From: Lachnospiraceae bacterium UBA3316
GTDB taxonomy: Bacteria > Bacillota > Clostridia > Lachnospirales > Lachnospiraceae
DNA: 49,851 nt
NCBI GenBank assembly: GCA_002361955.1
Contig: DESK01000050.1
Coordinates: 29,397 to 79,247, forward strand
Reading direction: 5' to 3'
Within the stretch, counting starts at the first letter, position 1. Each line of letters begins with the position of its first letter. The notes under the pieces were generated by a model, which worked only from the letters and a program-made list of their open reading frames with translations, ran no database searches and was not told the DNA's origin. Shown here one piece after another: positions 15,369 to 23,049 of the stretch. A program made the position numbers and the translations under genes.

Positions 15369-15397
15369 TTGACATTAAGGCCCGGAAGATTTAGAAT
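15369..15397 (+). promoter_or_regulatory. Promoter of the surface protein gene
   Basis: TTGACA (15369-15374), a 17-base spacer and TAGAAT (15392-15397), followed by a leader of about 50 bases to the ATG at 15451. Confidence 0.78.
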
Positions 15398-15450
15398 AAA
15401 AAAGATAATGAGAACGTAATTGTAGTTTTGTTTATAAAAAGGGGACAGCT

Positions 15451-18204
15451 ATGAAGAACAAAATTCTAAAGAAATTCCTGATTTTTGGTCTGGTATGCAG
15501 TATGTCTATGACAATGCTGCCGGCCTCTGTAACTGCGGCGGGAACCAGGACGGAGAGCGAGACGAAGGAATCCCAGAGCGAGTCAGCCAAGACGGAAGGG
15601 CATCAGGAGGAGACAAAAAAAGAAGAAAAGAGCCAGCCGGATGTGAAGAAGGCTGTCGCAGTCAAGGAAGAGCCAAAGCAGGCGGAAACTGTGGCGGAGG
15701 AGCCGAAGGAGTCGGAGACTGGGACCGAGAAGCCAAAGACGGAGGAGCCCGGCCAGGGTGAGACGACACAGCCGGAGATACAGGGAAGCGTGGAGCAGAT
15801 ACTGGATATGCCGACAGCCGGGACGAAGGCATCGGACAGACTGAAAATAGATGGCGGCGTGGAAGGAACGGACTATGAGTATACAAGGGCTGAGGACTCT
15901 AAGGACGGGCAGGTACTGCTGGTTATCAAGACAGGGAAAGCCCTGAAGGTTACAGGCGATGGAAGAGATCTGGTAGGGCGGATTGTCGTAGAGGCTCCGG
16001 AGGCAAAGCTTACCCTGTCAAATGTATCCCTGATCAGCAAAGGAACGCCGTCCCTGCGCGTGGAGGAAGGGAAGAAGCTGCAGCTCACTGTATCAGGAGT
16101 CAACACCTTGATGGTAAACGTGGGAGATGACGCAGCCGTGAGCCTGGAGACAGATGCGGAGCTTACCATAGGTGGAACGGGGCAGCTGAACCTGGAAGGC
16201 CAGGGCACGAACCGTGATATCTATATGGCCAGGATGCGGATCGAAGTCAAGGATGGAGAGGAGAAGGAAATTGATGCTCCGTCCAGCTTGAAGATCACAG
16301 ACGGAACCATCACGGCTGAGACAGGCATCATGGTACAGGATGCGGGTGCTCTGTCTGTGCCGGTGCAGATTACAGGGGGAAGCGTAGACTTAAAGACTCT
16401 GTCATTCGCTGACAAAAAGAAGATTAAAATGACGGGAAGCGACGGGAATGAGGTACATAAGGTCAGCCTGCTGCTGGATGCGGCGGAGGAGCAGATCGAG
16501 GATATAACTGCCCGGTGCGACGGCCGCGACTATGCATACGGAAATGAAGGCATTTATACAAATATCGATAAAAAGATATTCCTCTATCTCCCGGCCGGAC
16601 AGGTTTCTGTGACAGCGTGGGATGTGGAGTACGCGGAAACCGTGGAGAGCATGAAAAATAAACAGGAGACTACCACAGAGCTAAAAAAAGCAAAGGCCGT
16701 GGTTACGGCGGCTCCGGTGGTGATCCCGTCTCTGGACTATGGGTACGGCGCGGATAAGATCACGGACGTTCCCATTGTGGTCAAGAATACTTCCATCAAT
16801 GAAGCAGTGATCAAGAGCGCGCAGCTGATCGAGGTTCGGAAGGACGACGTAAAGATTACGACGTCGGCTCCCTTTAAATTTACGGCTCCCACCGACAGGA
16901 AGGTGCCGGGACAGAAGGAGAACACCAGCTTTACGGTGAGGCCCAGCGAGGGCCTGACGGCAGGGGAGTACAAGGCGACCCTGGAGATCACCATGGAGGG
17001 AGATACAGACTCCATCCGGACAAGCATCACCTTCGTAGTCAATAAGGTAAAGGTGACGGCCACCGCAAAGATCGACGAGAAGATCTACGACGGAAAGCGC
17101 GCGGCCGAAGGTACGGTGACCATCAAGGGCGGCGTAAACGGCGAGACGCCCCAGGTGGACGAGAGCAGGGCGACCTTTACGTTCAACAACGCCAATGTTA
17201 AAGAGGCAAACGAGGTAACCGTCAAGAATCTGGTGCTGACAGACGAGTGGGCAAAGAACTACGAGCTGGCGGAGACAGAGATCAAGGTCAAGGGAAAGAT
17301 CAAGAAGGCCCCCAACAAGCATACGAAGGCCGACCTGAAGGCGCCTGTAGTCAAGGCTGTGTATAACAGCTCCAAGGGCATATGGCAGCCCCAGCTGACC
17401 ACCTATAAGGGACAGGAGTATCTCTTCTTTGGCTCCTCCCGCACATCCCTGACGGCGAAGAATAAAAAGAGTACTAATTGGAAATTTGGCACGAAGGCAA
17501 CGGTAAAGGATCGTCTCGTTGCTATTATGGGTACGAAGGATAAAAAGGAGGTGGAGGTCGGCCTGAAAGCAGGAGTCACCTACACTGTATGGACCAGGTT
17601 CGCGGGGGATGACAACCATGAACCCAGCGACGGCGAGGTACTGGCCTACACCACCTTTACCAGCGGCACAGGAAACACGTCCAATTCCGGCAGCAACAAA
17701 ATCAGCGGCCTGGTGGAGGGAACCACCTACAAGACGGGATCACGGCTGGCATTCGGCGCTGTGGGCGCAGGCATGACAAATACCTCCCCGAAAGAAGGGG
17801 ATGAGCGGTATCTGCCTGTTTCCTGGAAGGTAAGCGATGAGCACAGCTGGAGCAGTGCTCCTTATGAGGCGGCCTTCACCATCAACCAGGCAGGCTCCTA
17901 CACCTTGCAGGTGACGTTCCGCAGGCAGACCTATAAAAACGGCGCCTGGACAAATACGGACACCACCACGGTGACAAGCGTGAACTTCAAGATGGCGGCC
18001 ACCGGGACAAACGGAACGGGCTACAGTACAAGCAGCAATACGACGACCACAAATACAGGAAGCAATTCTACCACCAGGTCAGTGACAAACACGGCGGCAA
18101 AGACGGGAGACGAGTCCCCGATCCTGCCCCTGGCTGTGGTATGTATTGTATCAGTCCTTGTCATTGCGGGAATCCTGCTGAAAAAGCGGTCAAATAAGAA
18201 ATAA
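15451..18204 (+). CDS. Large surface protein with signal peptide, beta-rich repeats and C-terminal membrane anchor
   Basis: The 917-residue protein starts with a signal peptide (MKNKILKKFLIFGLVCSMSM to about TVTAAG). A Glu/Lys/Pro-rich disordered stretch follows to about residue 115. Then comes a beta-rich part resembling carbohydrate-binding/adhesin repeats (LTLSNVSLISKGTPSLRVEEGKK, about 130-330), an immunoglobulin-like segment (about 415-535), and a YDG-type domain (ATAKIDEKIYDGKR onward, about 535-625). A Thr/Ser/Asn-rich linker precedes AAKTGDESPI (near residue 882), a hydrophobic helix and KKRSNKK. The tail has the layout of a sortase signal, but the LPxTG motif is degenerate, so it may be only membrane-anchored. 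No catalytic motif was found; the function is unknown, adhesion or glycan binding being possible. It has its own promoter and terminator. Confidence 0.75.
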   Translation: MKNKILKKFLIFGLVCSMSMTMLPASVTAAGTRTESETKESQSESAKTEGHQEETKKEEKSQPDVKKAVAVKEEPKQAETVAEEPKESETGTEKPKTEEPGQGETTQPEIQGSVEQILDMPTAGTKASDRLKIDGGVEGTDYEYTRAEDSKDGQVLLVIKTGKALKVTGDGRDLVGRIVVEAPEAKLTLSNVSLISKGTPSLRVEEGKKLQLTVSGVNTLMVNVGDDAAVSLETDAELTIGGTGQLNLEGQGTNRDIYMARMRIEVKDGEEKEIDAPSSLKITDGTITAETGIMVQDAGALSVPVQITGGSVDLKTLSFADKKKIKMTGSDGNEVHKVSLLLDAAEEQIEDITARCDGRDYAYGNEGIYTNIDKKIFLYLPAGQVSVTAWDVEYAETVESMKNKQETTTELKKAKAVVTAAPVVIPSLDYGYGADKITDVPIVVKNTSINEAVIKSAQLIEVRKDDVKITTSAPFKFTAPTDRKVPGQKENTSFTVRPSEGLTAGEYKATLEITMEGDTDSIRTSITFVVNKVKVTATAKIDEKIYDGKRAAEGTVTIKGGVNGETPQVDESRATFTFNNANVKEANEVTVKNLVLTDEWAKNYELAETEIKVKGKIKKAPNKHTKADLKAPVVKAVYNSSKGIWQPQLTTYKGQEYLFFGSSRTSLTAKNKKSTNWKFGTKATVKDRLVAIMGTKDKKEVEVGLKAGVTYTVWTRFAGDDNHEPSDGEVLAYTTFTSGTGNTSNSGSNKISGLVEGTTYKTGSRLAFGAVGAGMTNTSPKEGDERYLPVSWKVSDEHSWSSAPYEAAFTINQAGSYTLQVTFRRQTYKNGAWTNTDTTTVTSVNFKMAATGTNGTGYSTSSNTTTTNTGSNSTTRSVTNTAAKTGDESPILPLAVVCIVSVLVIAGILLKKRSNKK

Positions 18205-18217
18205 AGTTTCATTCACC

Positions 18218-18256
18218 GTGCCGGTGCGTTCTAAGAAAGAACGCGCCGGCACTTTT
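18218..18256 (+). terminator. Rho-independent terminator after the surface protein gene
   Basis: GTGCCGGTGCGTTCT (18218-18232) pairs with AGAACGCGCCGGCAC (18238-18252), one G-T wobble, followed by TTTT. Confidence 0.88.
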
Positions 18257-18259
18257 GAG

Positions 18260-18288
18260 TTGCGGCGGAAAAAAAACTGTGCTAAACT
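18260..18288 (+). promoter_or_regulatory. Promoter of the prmA-rsmE-desulfurase-thiI operon
   Basis: TTGCGG (18260-18265), a 17-base A-rich spacer ending TGTGC, and TAAACT (18283-18288). The extended TGC -10 is identical to that of the guaB promoter. Confidence 0.65.
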
Positions 18289-18321
18289 ATCAGACAGCGG
18301 AATTATCATGGATTTTGGCAG

Positions 18322-18345
18322 GCTGCTGTGAACGGAGTGAGCAGC
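18322..18345 (+). repeat. Small palindromic repeat, CTGTGAACG family, copy 1
   Basis: GCTGCT and AGCAGC enclose GTGAACGGAGTG. The loop and the preceding ATGGATTT context resemble the copy at 24372, where stem bases differ but stay paired. It lies in the 5' leader of prmA. Confidence 0.6.
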
Positions 18346-18396
18346 AGGAAATCCGGCAGAAAGAAAAAAAGAGTGCTATAGGAAAGGTTGCAGATT

Positions 18397-19350
18397 ATGA
18401 GATGGAATAAATTTACATTAAAGACTCTGTCAGCGGTGGAGGATATCGTTATATCGACGCTGGCTGAAGCGGGAGTAGAAGGCGTAGAGATTGAGGATAA
18501 GGTGCCCCTGACGGAGCAGGACAAGCAGCAGATGTTTGTGGACATCCTGCCGGAGGGACCGGCGGATGACGGCATTGCCTATCTGAATTTTTACCTGGAT
18601 GAAAAGGACGATAAGGAGGCGCTTTTAGCCAGAGTCCGGGAGGAGCTGGAGGAGCTGCGCATGTTTATGGATATCGGGGAGTGTACGATTACCGAGTCCC
18701 AGACAGAGGATAAGGACTGGATCAACAACTGGAAGCAGTATTTCCACCAGTTTTATGTGGACGATATCCTGATCATCCCCTCCTGGGAGGAAGTAAAACC
18801 GGAGGATCAGGGGAAAATGATCATACATATTGATCCGGGCACGGCTTTCGGCACCGGGATGCATGAGACGACTCAGCTCTGCATGCGCCAGCTGATGAAA
18901 TTCGTGAAGCCGGATACAGAGCTTCTGGATGTGGGAACCGGCAGCGGAATCCTCTCCATCGTTGCCCTGAAGCTCGGAGCCGCCCACGCCGTGGGGACGG
19001 ATCTCGATCCATGCGCCATTTCGGCCACAAAGGAAAACCTGGAGGCCAACGGGGTTCCGGAGGGGAGCATGGATGTGATGATCGGAAACATTATCGACGA
19101 CAAGGAGGTCCAGGATGCGGCTGGCTATGAGAAGTATGATATTGTGACGGCCAATATCCTGGCAGATGTGCTGATCCCGCTGACGCCGGTGATCATCCAT
19201 CAGATGAAGAAGGGCGGTATCTACATCACATCGGGTATTTTGGATGAGAAGGAGAGCCAGGTGACGGACGCTGTGAAGGCGGCAGGCCTGGAGGTGCTGG
19301 AAGTGACACATCAGGGTGAGTGGGTGTCCGTGACAGCCAGAAAGAATTAG
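18397..19350 (+). CDS. prmA: Ribosomal protein L11 methyltransferase
   Basis: PrmA trimethylates ribosomal protein L11 using S-adenosylmethionine. The 317-residue protein has the N-terminal L11-recognition domain and a Rossmann-like methyltransferase with DPGTAFGTGMHETT, motif I LLDVGTGSGILSIVALKLGA and the catalytic-loop sequence VTANILADVLIPL. I chose the ATG at 18397, preceded by GGAAAGG; a TTG nine bases upstream is less likely. rsmE follows after 10 bases, the same pair as in B. subtilis yqeT-yqeU downstream of dnaJ. Confidence 0.96.
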   Translation: MRWNKFTLKTLSAVEDIVISTLAEAGVEGVEIEDKVPLTEQDKQQMFVDILPEGPADDGIAYLNFYLDEKDDKEALLARVREELEELRMFMDIGECTITESQTEDKDWINNWKQYFHQFYVDDILIIPSWEEVKPEDQGKMIIHIDPGTAFGTGMHETTQLCMRQLMKFVKPDTELLDVGTGSGILSIVALKLGAAHAVGTDLDPCAISATKENLEANGVPEGSMDVMIGNIIDDKEVQDAAGYEKYDIVTANILADVLIPLTPVIIHQMKKGGIYITSGILDEKESQVTDAVKAAGLEVLEVTHQGEWVSVTARKN

Positions 19351-19360
19351 GAGCAGGACT

Positions 19361-20104
19361 ATGCATCATTTTTTTGTATCGCCGGAGCAGGTGGGAGAGA
19401 AAAGCATCACCATCACGGGAAGTGATGTGAACCATATCAAACATGTGCTGCGCATGGCTCCCGGGGAGCAGATAACCGTCAGCAGCGGAGAAAATAAAGA
19501 ATACCGCTGTGAGATACGGTCCCTTTCAGAGGAGCAGGTGGAAGCACAGATTATGTGGGTTCAGGAGACAGGGGCGGAGCTGCCCTCCAGGCTGTATCTC
19601 TTTCAGGGACTTCCCAAAAGCGATAAGATGGAGCTGATCATCCAGAAGGCGGTGGAGCTGGGGGTTTATGAAATCGTGCCCACAGCTACCAGGCGCGCTG
19701 TGGTGAAGCTGGATAAGAAAAAAGAAGAAAGTAAAAGAAAGCGCTGGCAGGGCATCGCTGAGAGTGCGGCCAAGCAGTCCAAGAGGAATTTGATCCCCCA
19801 GGTGACACAGGTCATGAGCTTCCGGGAGGCCGTGGAATATGCCGCCGGGCTGGATGTGAAGCTTGTTCCCTACGAGCTGGCCGAAGGCATGGACGCCGCC
19901 AGGCAGGTGATTGGCTCCATAAAGCCCGGGCAGTCGGTGGCTGTCTTTATCGGGCCCGAGGGAGGCTTTGCCCCTGAGGAGATTGACTATGCCGTGGAAC
20001 ACGGATTCCGGCCCATCACACTGGGGAGGCGGATTCTTCGGACAGAGACGGCAGGGATGACAGTGCTTTCTATTTTGATGTATCATCTGGAGCCCTCTCT
20101 TTAA
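19361..20104 (+). CDS. rsmE: 16S rRNA (uracil-1498-N3)-methyltransferase RsmE
   Basis: RsmE methylates N3 of U1498 in the 16S rRNA of the 30S subunit. The 247-residue length is usual. It begins MHHFFVSPEQV and has the PUA-like N-terminal domain, then a SPOUT knot with FQGLPKSDKMELIIQKAVELGV, AAKQSKRNLIP, FIGPEGGFAPEEI and LGRRILRTETAGMTVLSIL. The last two form the S-adenosylmethionine pocket. GAGCAGGA precedes the ATG. It is cotranscribed with prmA. Confidence 0.96.
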   Translation: MHHFFVSPEQVGEKSITITGSDVNHIKHVLRMAPGEQITVSSGENKEYRCEIRSLSEEQVEAQIMWVQETGAELPSRLYLFQGLPKSDKMELIIQKAVELGVYEIVPTATRRAVVKLDKKKEESKRKRWQGIAESAAKQSKRNLIPQVTQVMSFREAVEYAAGLDVKLVPYELAEGMDAARQVIGSIKPGQSVAVFIGPEGGFAPEEIDYAVEHGFRPITLGRRILRTETAGMTVLSILMYHLEPSL

Positions 20105-20167
20105 AAAGGGGAAGGCAAAGGGCAAAGAACGTATGGATGTGAGAGCAGAAAGACAAGGACGAGAGCG

Positions 20168-21325
20168 ATGGAAGCATATTTAGATAATTCTGCCACGACC
20201 AGGTGCCTGGAGAGTGTCCGGGATGTGGTGGTAAAGACGATGATGGAGGATTATGGAAATCCCTCCTCCAGGCACAGAAAAGGCCTGGAGGCAGAGCGGT
20301 ATCTGCGCGATGCCAGAGAGAAGATCGCCCGCACCCTGAAAGTCAGCGAGAAGGAGATTTTTTTCACCTCCGGAGGCACGGAATCGGATAACTGGGCGCT
20401 GATCGGCGGCGCTATGGCAAACCGCAGGGCGGGAAACCATATCATCACCACAGCGGTGGAGCATGCGGCAGTGATCCAGCCCCTGATGTATCTGGAGGAG
20501 CAGGGATTCCGCGTGACATATCTTGCTGCAGACAGGTACGGGAGAGTTTCCCTGAAGGATCTGCAGGAGGCTGTCTGTGAGGATACGATTCTGGTGTCCA
20601 CCATGTATGTGAACAATGAGCTGGGGGCGCTGGAGCCGGTGGAAGAGATCGGCCGGTTTTTAAATGAGAAGTATCCCCGTATCCTCTATCATGTGGATGG
20701 GATACAGGCTTACGGGAAGTATCGGATTTTCCCCAAAAAGCTTGGCATTGACCTGCTCTCCGTCAGCGGCCACAAAATTCACGGCCCCAAGGGGACGGGC
20801 TTTCTGTATGTAAATGAGAAGGCGAAGATCAGGCCCCTGCTTTTGGGCGGCGGCCAGCAAAGGGGGATGCGCTCAGGTACGGACAATGTGCCGGGAGCCG
20901 CAGGACTGGGGGTGGCAGCCCAGGAGGCCTACCGGGATTTTGAGGAAAAGAGGGCGCATTTACTGAAATTAAAGTCTTATTTTATGGAGGAAGCCGGGAA
21001 GCTTCCCGATGTAGTCTTAAACAGCCTGCCCGGGGAGGAGGGTGCGCCCCATATTGTAAGCATAAGCTTTCGGGGAGTGCGGGCGGAGGTGCTGCTCCAT
21101 GCCCTGGAGGATAAGGGAATCTACACTTCTTCCGGCTCGGCCTGCTCTTCCAATAAAAAGCTCCCGGTGAGCTCTGTCTTAAAAGAGATCGGGCTGCCAA
21201 AAGATCTGTTGGACGCCACGCTGCGCTTCAGCTTCAGCACCTTCACGACGGAGGAAGAGCTGGCCTACACAGTCAAGGCATTAGGAGAGCTTTTGCCTGT
21301 GCTGCGCAAATATACCAGGCATTAG
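20168..21325 (+). CDS. Cysteine desulfurase (NifS/IscS-like, class V aminotransferase)
   Basis: This PLP enzyme removes sulfur from cysteine as an enzyme persulfide. It starts MEAYLDNSATTRC, has TSGGTESDNWAL and HVDGIQAYGKY, the PLP lysine K203 in SVSGHKIHGPKGTGF, and catalytic Cys326 in SGSACSSNKK. The 385-residue length is usual. It lies 15 bases before thiI, which takes sulfur from such an enzyme, so this is probably a dedicated thiolation desulfurase (NifZ-like role) for 4-thiouridine or thiazole synthesis. No iscU- or sufU-like scaffold gene is adjacent. The ribosome-binding site (GACAAGGACGAGAGCG) is weak, suggesting translational dependence on the upstream genes. Confidence 0.94.
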   Translation: MEAYLDNSATTRCLESVRDVVVKTMMEDYGNPSSRHRKGLEAERYLRDAREKIARTLKVSEKEIFFTSGGTESDNWALIGGAMANRRAGNHIITTAVEHAAVIQPLMYLEEQGFRVTYLAADRYGRVSLKDLQEAVCEDTILVSTMYVNNELGALEPVEEIGRFLNEKYPRILYHVDGIQAYGKYRIFPKKLGIDLLSVSGHKIHGPKGTGFLYVNEKAKIRPLLLGGGQQRGMRSGTDNVPGAAGLGVAAQEAYRDFEEKRAHLLKLKSYFMEEAGKLPDVVLNSLPGEEGAPHIVSISFRGVRAEVLLHALEDKGIYTSSGSACSSNKKLPVSSVLKEIGLPKDLLDATLRFSFSTFTTEEELAYTVKALGELLPVLRKYTRH

Positions 21326-21340
21326 AAAAAGGAGAAAAAC

Positions 21341-22519
21341 ATGTTTAAAGCATTTTTAATAAAATACGGGGAAATCGGCATCAAGGGCAAGAACCGCCAT
21401 CTTTTTGAGGACGCGCTGATGAAGCAGATCCGCCATGCCTTGCGTTCCGTGGAGGGAAAGTTCTATGTGCGCAAGGAGCAGGGAAGGATCTTTGTGGACG
21501 CCGAGAGTTTCTTTGACTACGATGAGGTCATCGAGGCCTTACAGAGAGTGTTTGGAATCGTGGGCATCTGTCCGATGGTACAGACGGAGGACGAAGGGTT
21601 TGAGCGCCTGACGGCCACAGTGTTGGACTATATGAAAAAGGTGTACGGGGATAAGGAGCTGACCTTCAAGGTGGACGCCAGGAGGGCCAAAAAGTCTTAT
21701 CCGCTGACTTCCATGGAGATCAACTGCGATCTGGGCGAGAAGATCCTGGAGGCGTTCCCCCATATGCGGGTGGACGTCCATCATCCCGATGTACTTCTGA
21801 GCGTGGAAGTGAGGGAGCATATTTATATTTATTCCCAGATCATCCCTGGACCCGGAGGAATGCCCGTGGGCACAAACGGAAAGGCCATGCTGCTCTTATC
21901 CGGCGGCATTGACAGCCCAGTGGCCGGTTATATGATCGCCAAGAGAGGCGTGAAGATCGACGCAGTGTATTTCCATGCGCCGCCCTACACCAGCGAGCAG
22001 GCCAAGCAGAAGGTGATAGACCTGGCGCACCTGGTGGCCCGATATTCGGGGCCGATCAACCTTCATGTAGTTAATTTTACGGATATTCAGCTCTACATCT
22101 ATGAAAAGTGTCCCCACGAGGAGCTTACGATCATCATGCGCCGCTATATGATGCGGATCGCAGAGCATTTCGCAAAGGAGACGGGCTGCCTGGGGCTGAT
22201 TACGGGAGAAAGTATCGGCCAGGTGGCAAGCCAGACCATGCAGAGCCTGGCGGCTACGAACGATGTGTGTACGATGCCGGTGTTCCGCCCTGTGATCGGG
22301 TTTGACAAGCAGGAGATTGTGGATATCTCGGAGAAGATCGGCACTTATGAGACTTCGATCCAGCCCTTTGAGGATTGTTGTACGATTTTTGTGGCCAAGC
22401 ATCCGGTGACAAAGCCCAATATCAATATTATCCGGCGCAGCGAGACCCATCTGGAAGAGAAGATCGATGAGCTGATGAAGACGGCCCTGGAGACGGTGGA
22501 GACGATCTGGGTAGTTTAA
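21341..22519 (+). CDS. thiI: tRNA 4-thiouridine synthetase ThiI
   Basis: ThiI adenylates U8 of tRNA and transfers sulfur to form s4U, and in many bacteria supports thiamine thiazole synthesis. The 392-residue protein has an N-terminal ferredoxin-like/THUMP region (FKAFLIKYGEIGIKGKNRH onward) and a PP-loop ATPase with LLSGGIDSPVAGYM beginning near residue 184. The LITGESIGQVASQT and PFEDCCTIF segments are typical. It lacks the C-terminal rhodanese domain of the E. coli protein, as is usual in Firmicutes. The desulfurase upstream is the likely sulfur donor. Confidence 0.96.
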   Translation: MFKAFLIKYGEIGIKGKNRHLFEDALMKQIRHALRSVEGKFYVRKEQGRIFVDAESFFDYDEVIEALQRVFGIVGICPMVQTEDEGFERLTATVLDYMKKVYGDKELTFKVDARRAKKSYPLTSMEINCDLGEKILEAFPHMRVDVHHPDVLLSVEVREHIYIYSQIIPGPGGMPVGTNGKAMLLLSGGIDSPVAGYMIAKRGVKIDAVYFHAPPYTSEQAKQKVIDLAHLVARYSGPINLHVVNFTDIQLYIYEKCPHEELTIIMRRYMMRIAEHFAKETGCLGLITGESIGQVASQTMQSLAATNDVCTMPVFRPVIGFDKQEIVDISEKIGTYETSIQPFEDCCTIFVAKHPVTKPNINIIRRSETHLEEKIDELMKTALETVETIWVV

Positions 22520-22525
22520 AGAAAC

Positions 22526-22559
22526 AAAAAAATGCCTGCGCGGGATATCCTGCGCAGGC
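22526..22559 (-). terminator. Terminator of the HPr-like gene, possibly bidirectional
   Basis: GCCTGCGC (22534-22541) pairs with GCGCAGGC (22552-22559), with the palindrome GGATATCC extending the stem. On the minus strand it is followed by ATTTTTTT. On the plus strand, after thiI, no T tract follows, so it fits the minus-strand gene best. Confidence 0.82.
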
Positions 22560-22578
22560 GGTAGAATCTTTGGGGAAA

Positions 22579-22818
22579 TTAAGCTTCCTCGATGATGTAC
22601 GGAGACAGAGAAGCGATCACATCGTCTACATTGTCTTCTACATGGATATTTAAGTCGATCGGTTTGGAAAGATCCAGGCTGAAGATACCCATAATGGACT
22701 TTGCGTCGATAACGTATCTGCCGGATACTAAATCAAAGTCGTAATCAAACTTTGTAATATCGTTTACAAAAGATTTTACTTTATCAATGGAATTTAAAGA
22801 AATTTTAACTGTTTTCAT
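22579..22818 (-). CDS. HPr-like protein lacking the phosphorylatable histidine
   Basis: The 79-residue protein has the size and pattern of HPr/Crh proteins: a KSIMGIFSLDLSKPIDL segment matches the HPr regulatory-serine region (S46 in canonical HPr). The N-terminal active-site loop, normally HARPA with His15, is replaced by NSIDKVKSFV with no histidine, so PTS phosphotransfer is not expected. A regulatory role like that of Crh is possible but unproven. GGGAGG precedes the ATG. It is a single-gene minus-strand unit with its own promoter and terminator. Confidence 0.75.
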   Translation of the reverse strand: MKTVKISLNSIDKVKSFVNDITKFDYDFDLVSGRYVIDAKSIMGIFSLDLSKPIDLNIHVEDNVDDVIASLSPYIIEEA

Positions 22819-22851
22819 TCTGGAAAAACCTCCCTTATTTTTTATACTATT

Positions 22852-22880
22852 ATCTTAACTATGTGTATGAAAAAAGTCAA
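22852..22880 (-). promoter_or_regulatory. Promoter of the HPr-like gene
   Basis: On the minus strand: TTGACT, a 17-base spacer, TAAGAT. The ATG at 22818 follows about 34 bases downstream. Confidence 0.68.
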
Positions 22881-22927
22881 GATGAAAAGCGATAAACTTA
22901 TTGTAAAAAAATGTCAGTTTTTCTGCA

Positions 22928-22952
22928 GGTCTGTGCATTTACTGCACAGACC
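22928..22952 (+). other. Stem-loop upstream of mtaB
   Basis: GGTCTGTGCA (22928-22937) pairs perfectly with TGCACAGACC (22943-22952) around TTTAC. It has no T tract on the plus strand. It could be a weak terminator or an element in the mtaB leader. Confidence 0.5.
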
Positions 22953-23049
22953 GTGAAAAAGTGATTCAGGTGTGAGCAAATTCTATCGCCGAAGGCAATT
23001 TTAGATAGATTTTTTTCAAATGAAACCAGACAGAAAGGAACGTAATTGC

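Noticed and set aside
15175..15375. 66-residue minus-strand frame inside repeat copy A, and a 60-residue frame in copy B (46128-46310)
   Set aside because: The two frames do read similar proteins because the DNA repeats are homologous, but there is no ribosome site, and the base changes keep stems rather than codons. I treat the element as non-coding.
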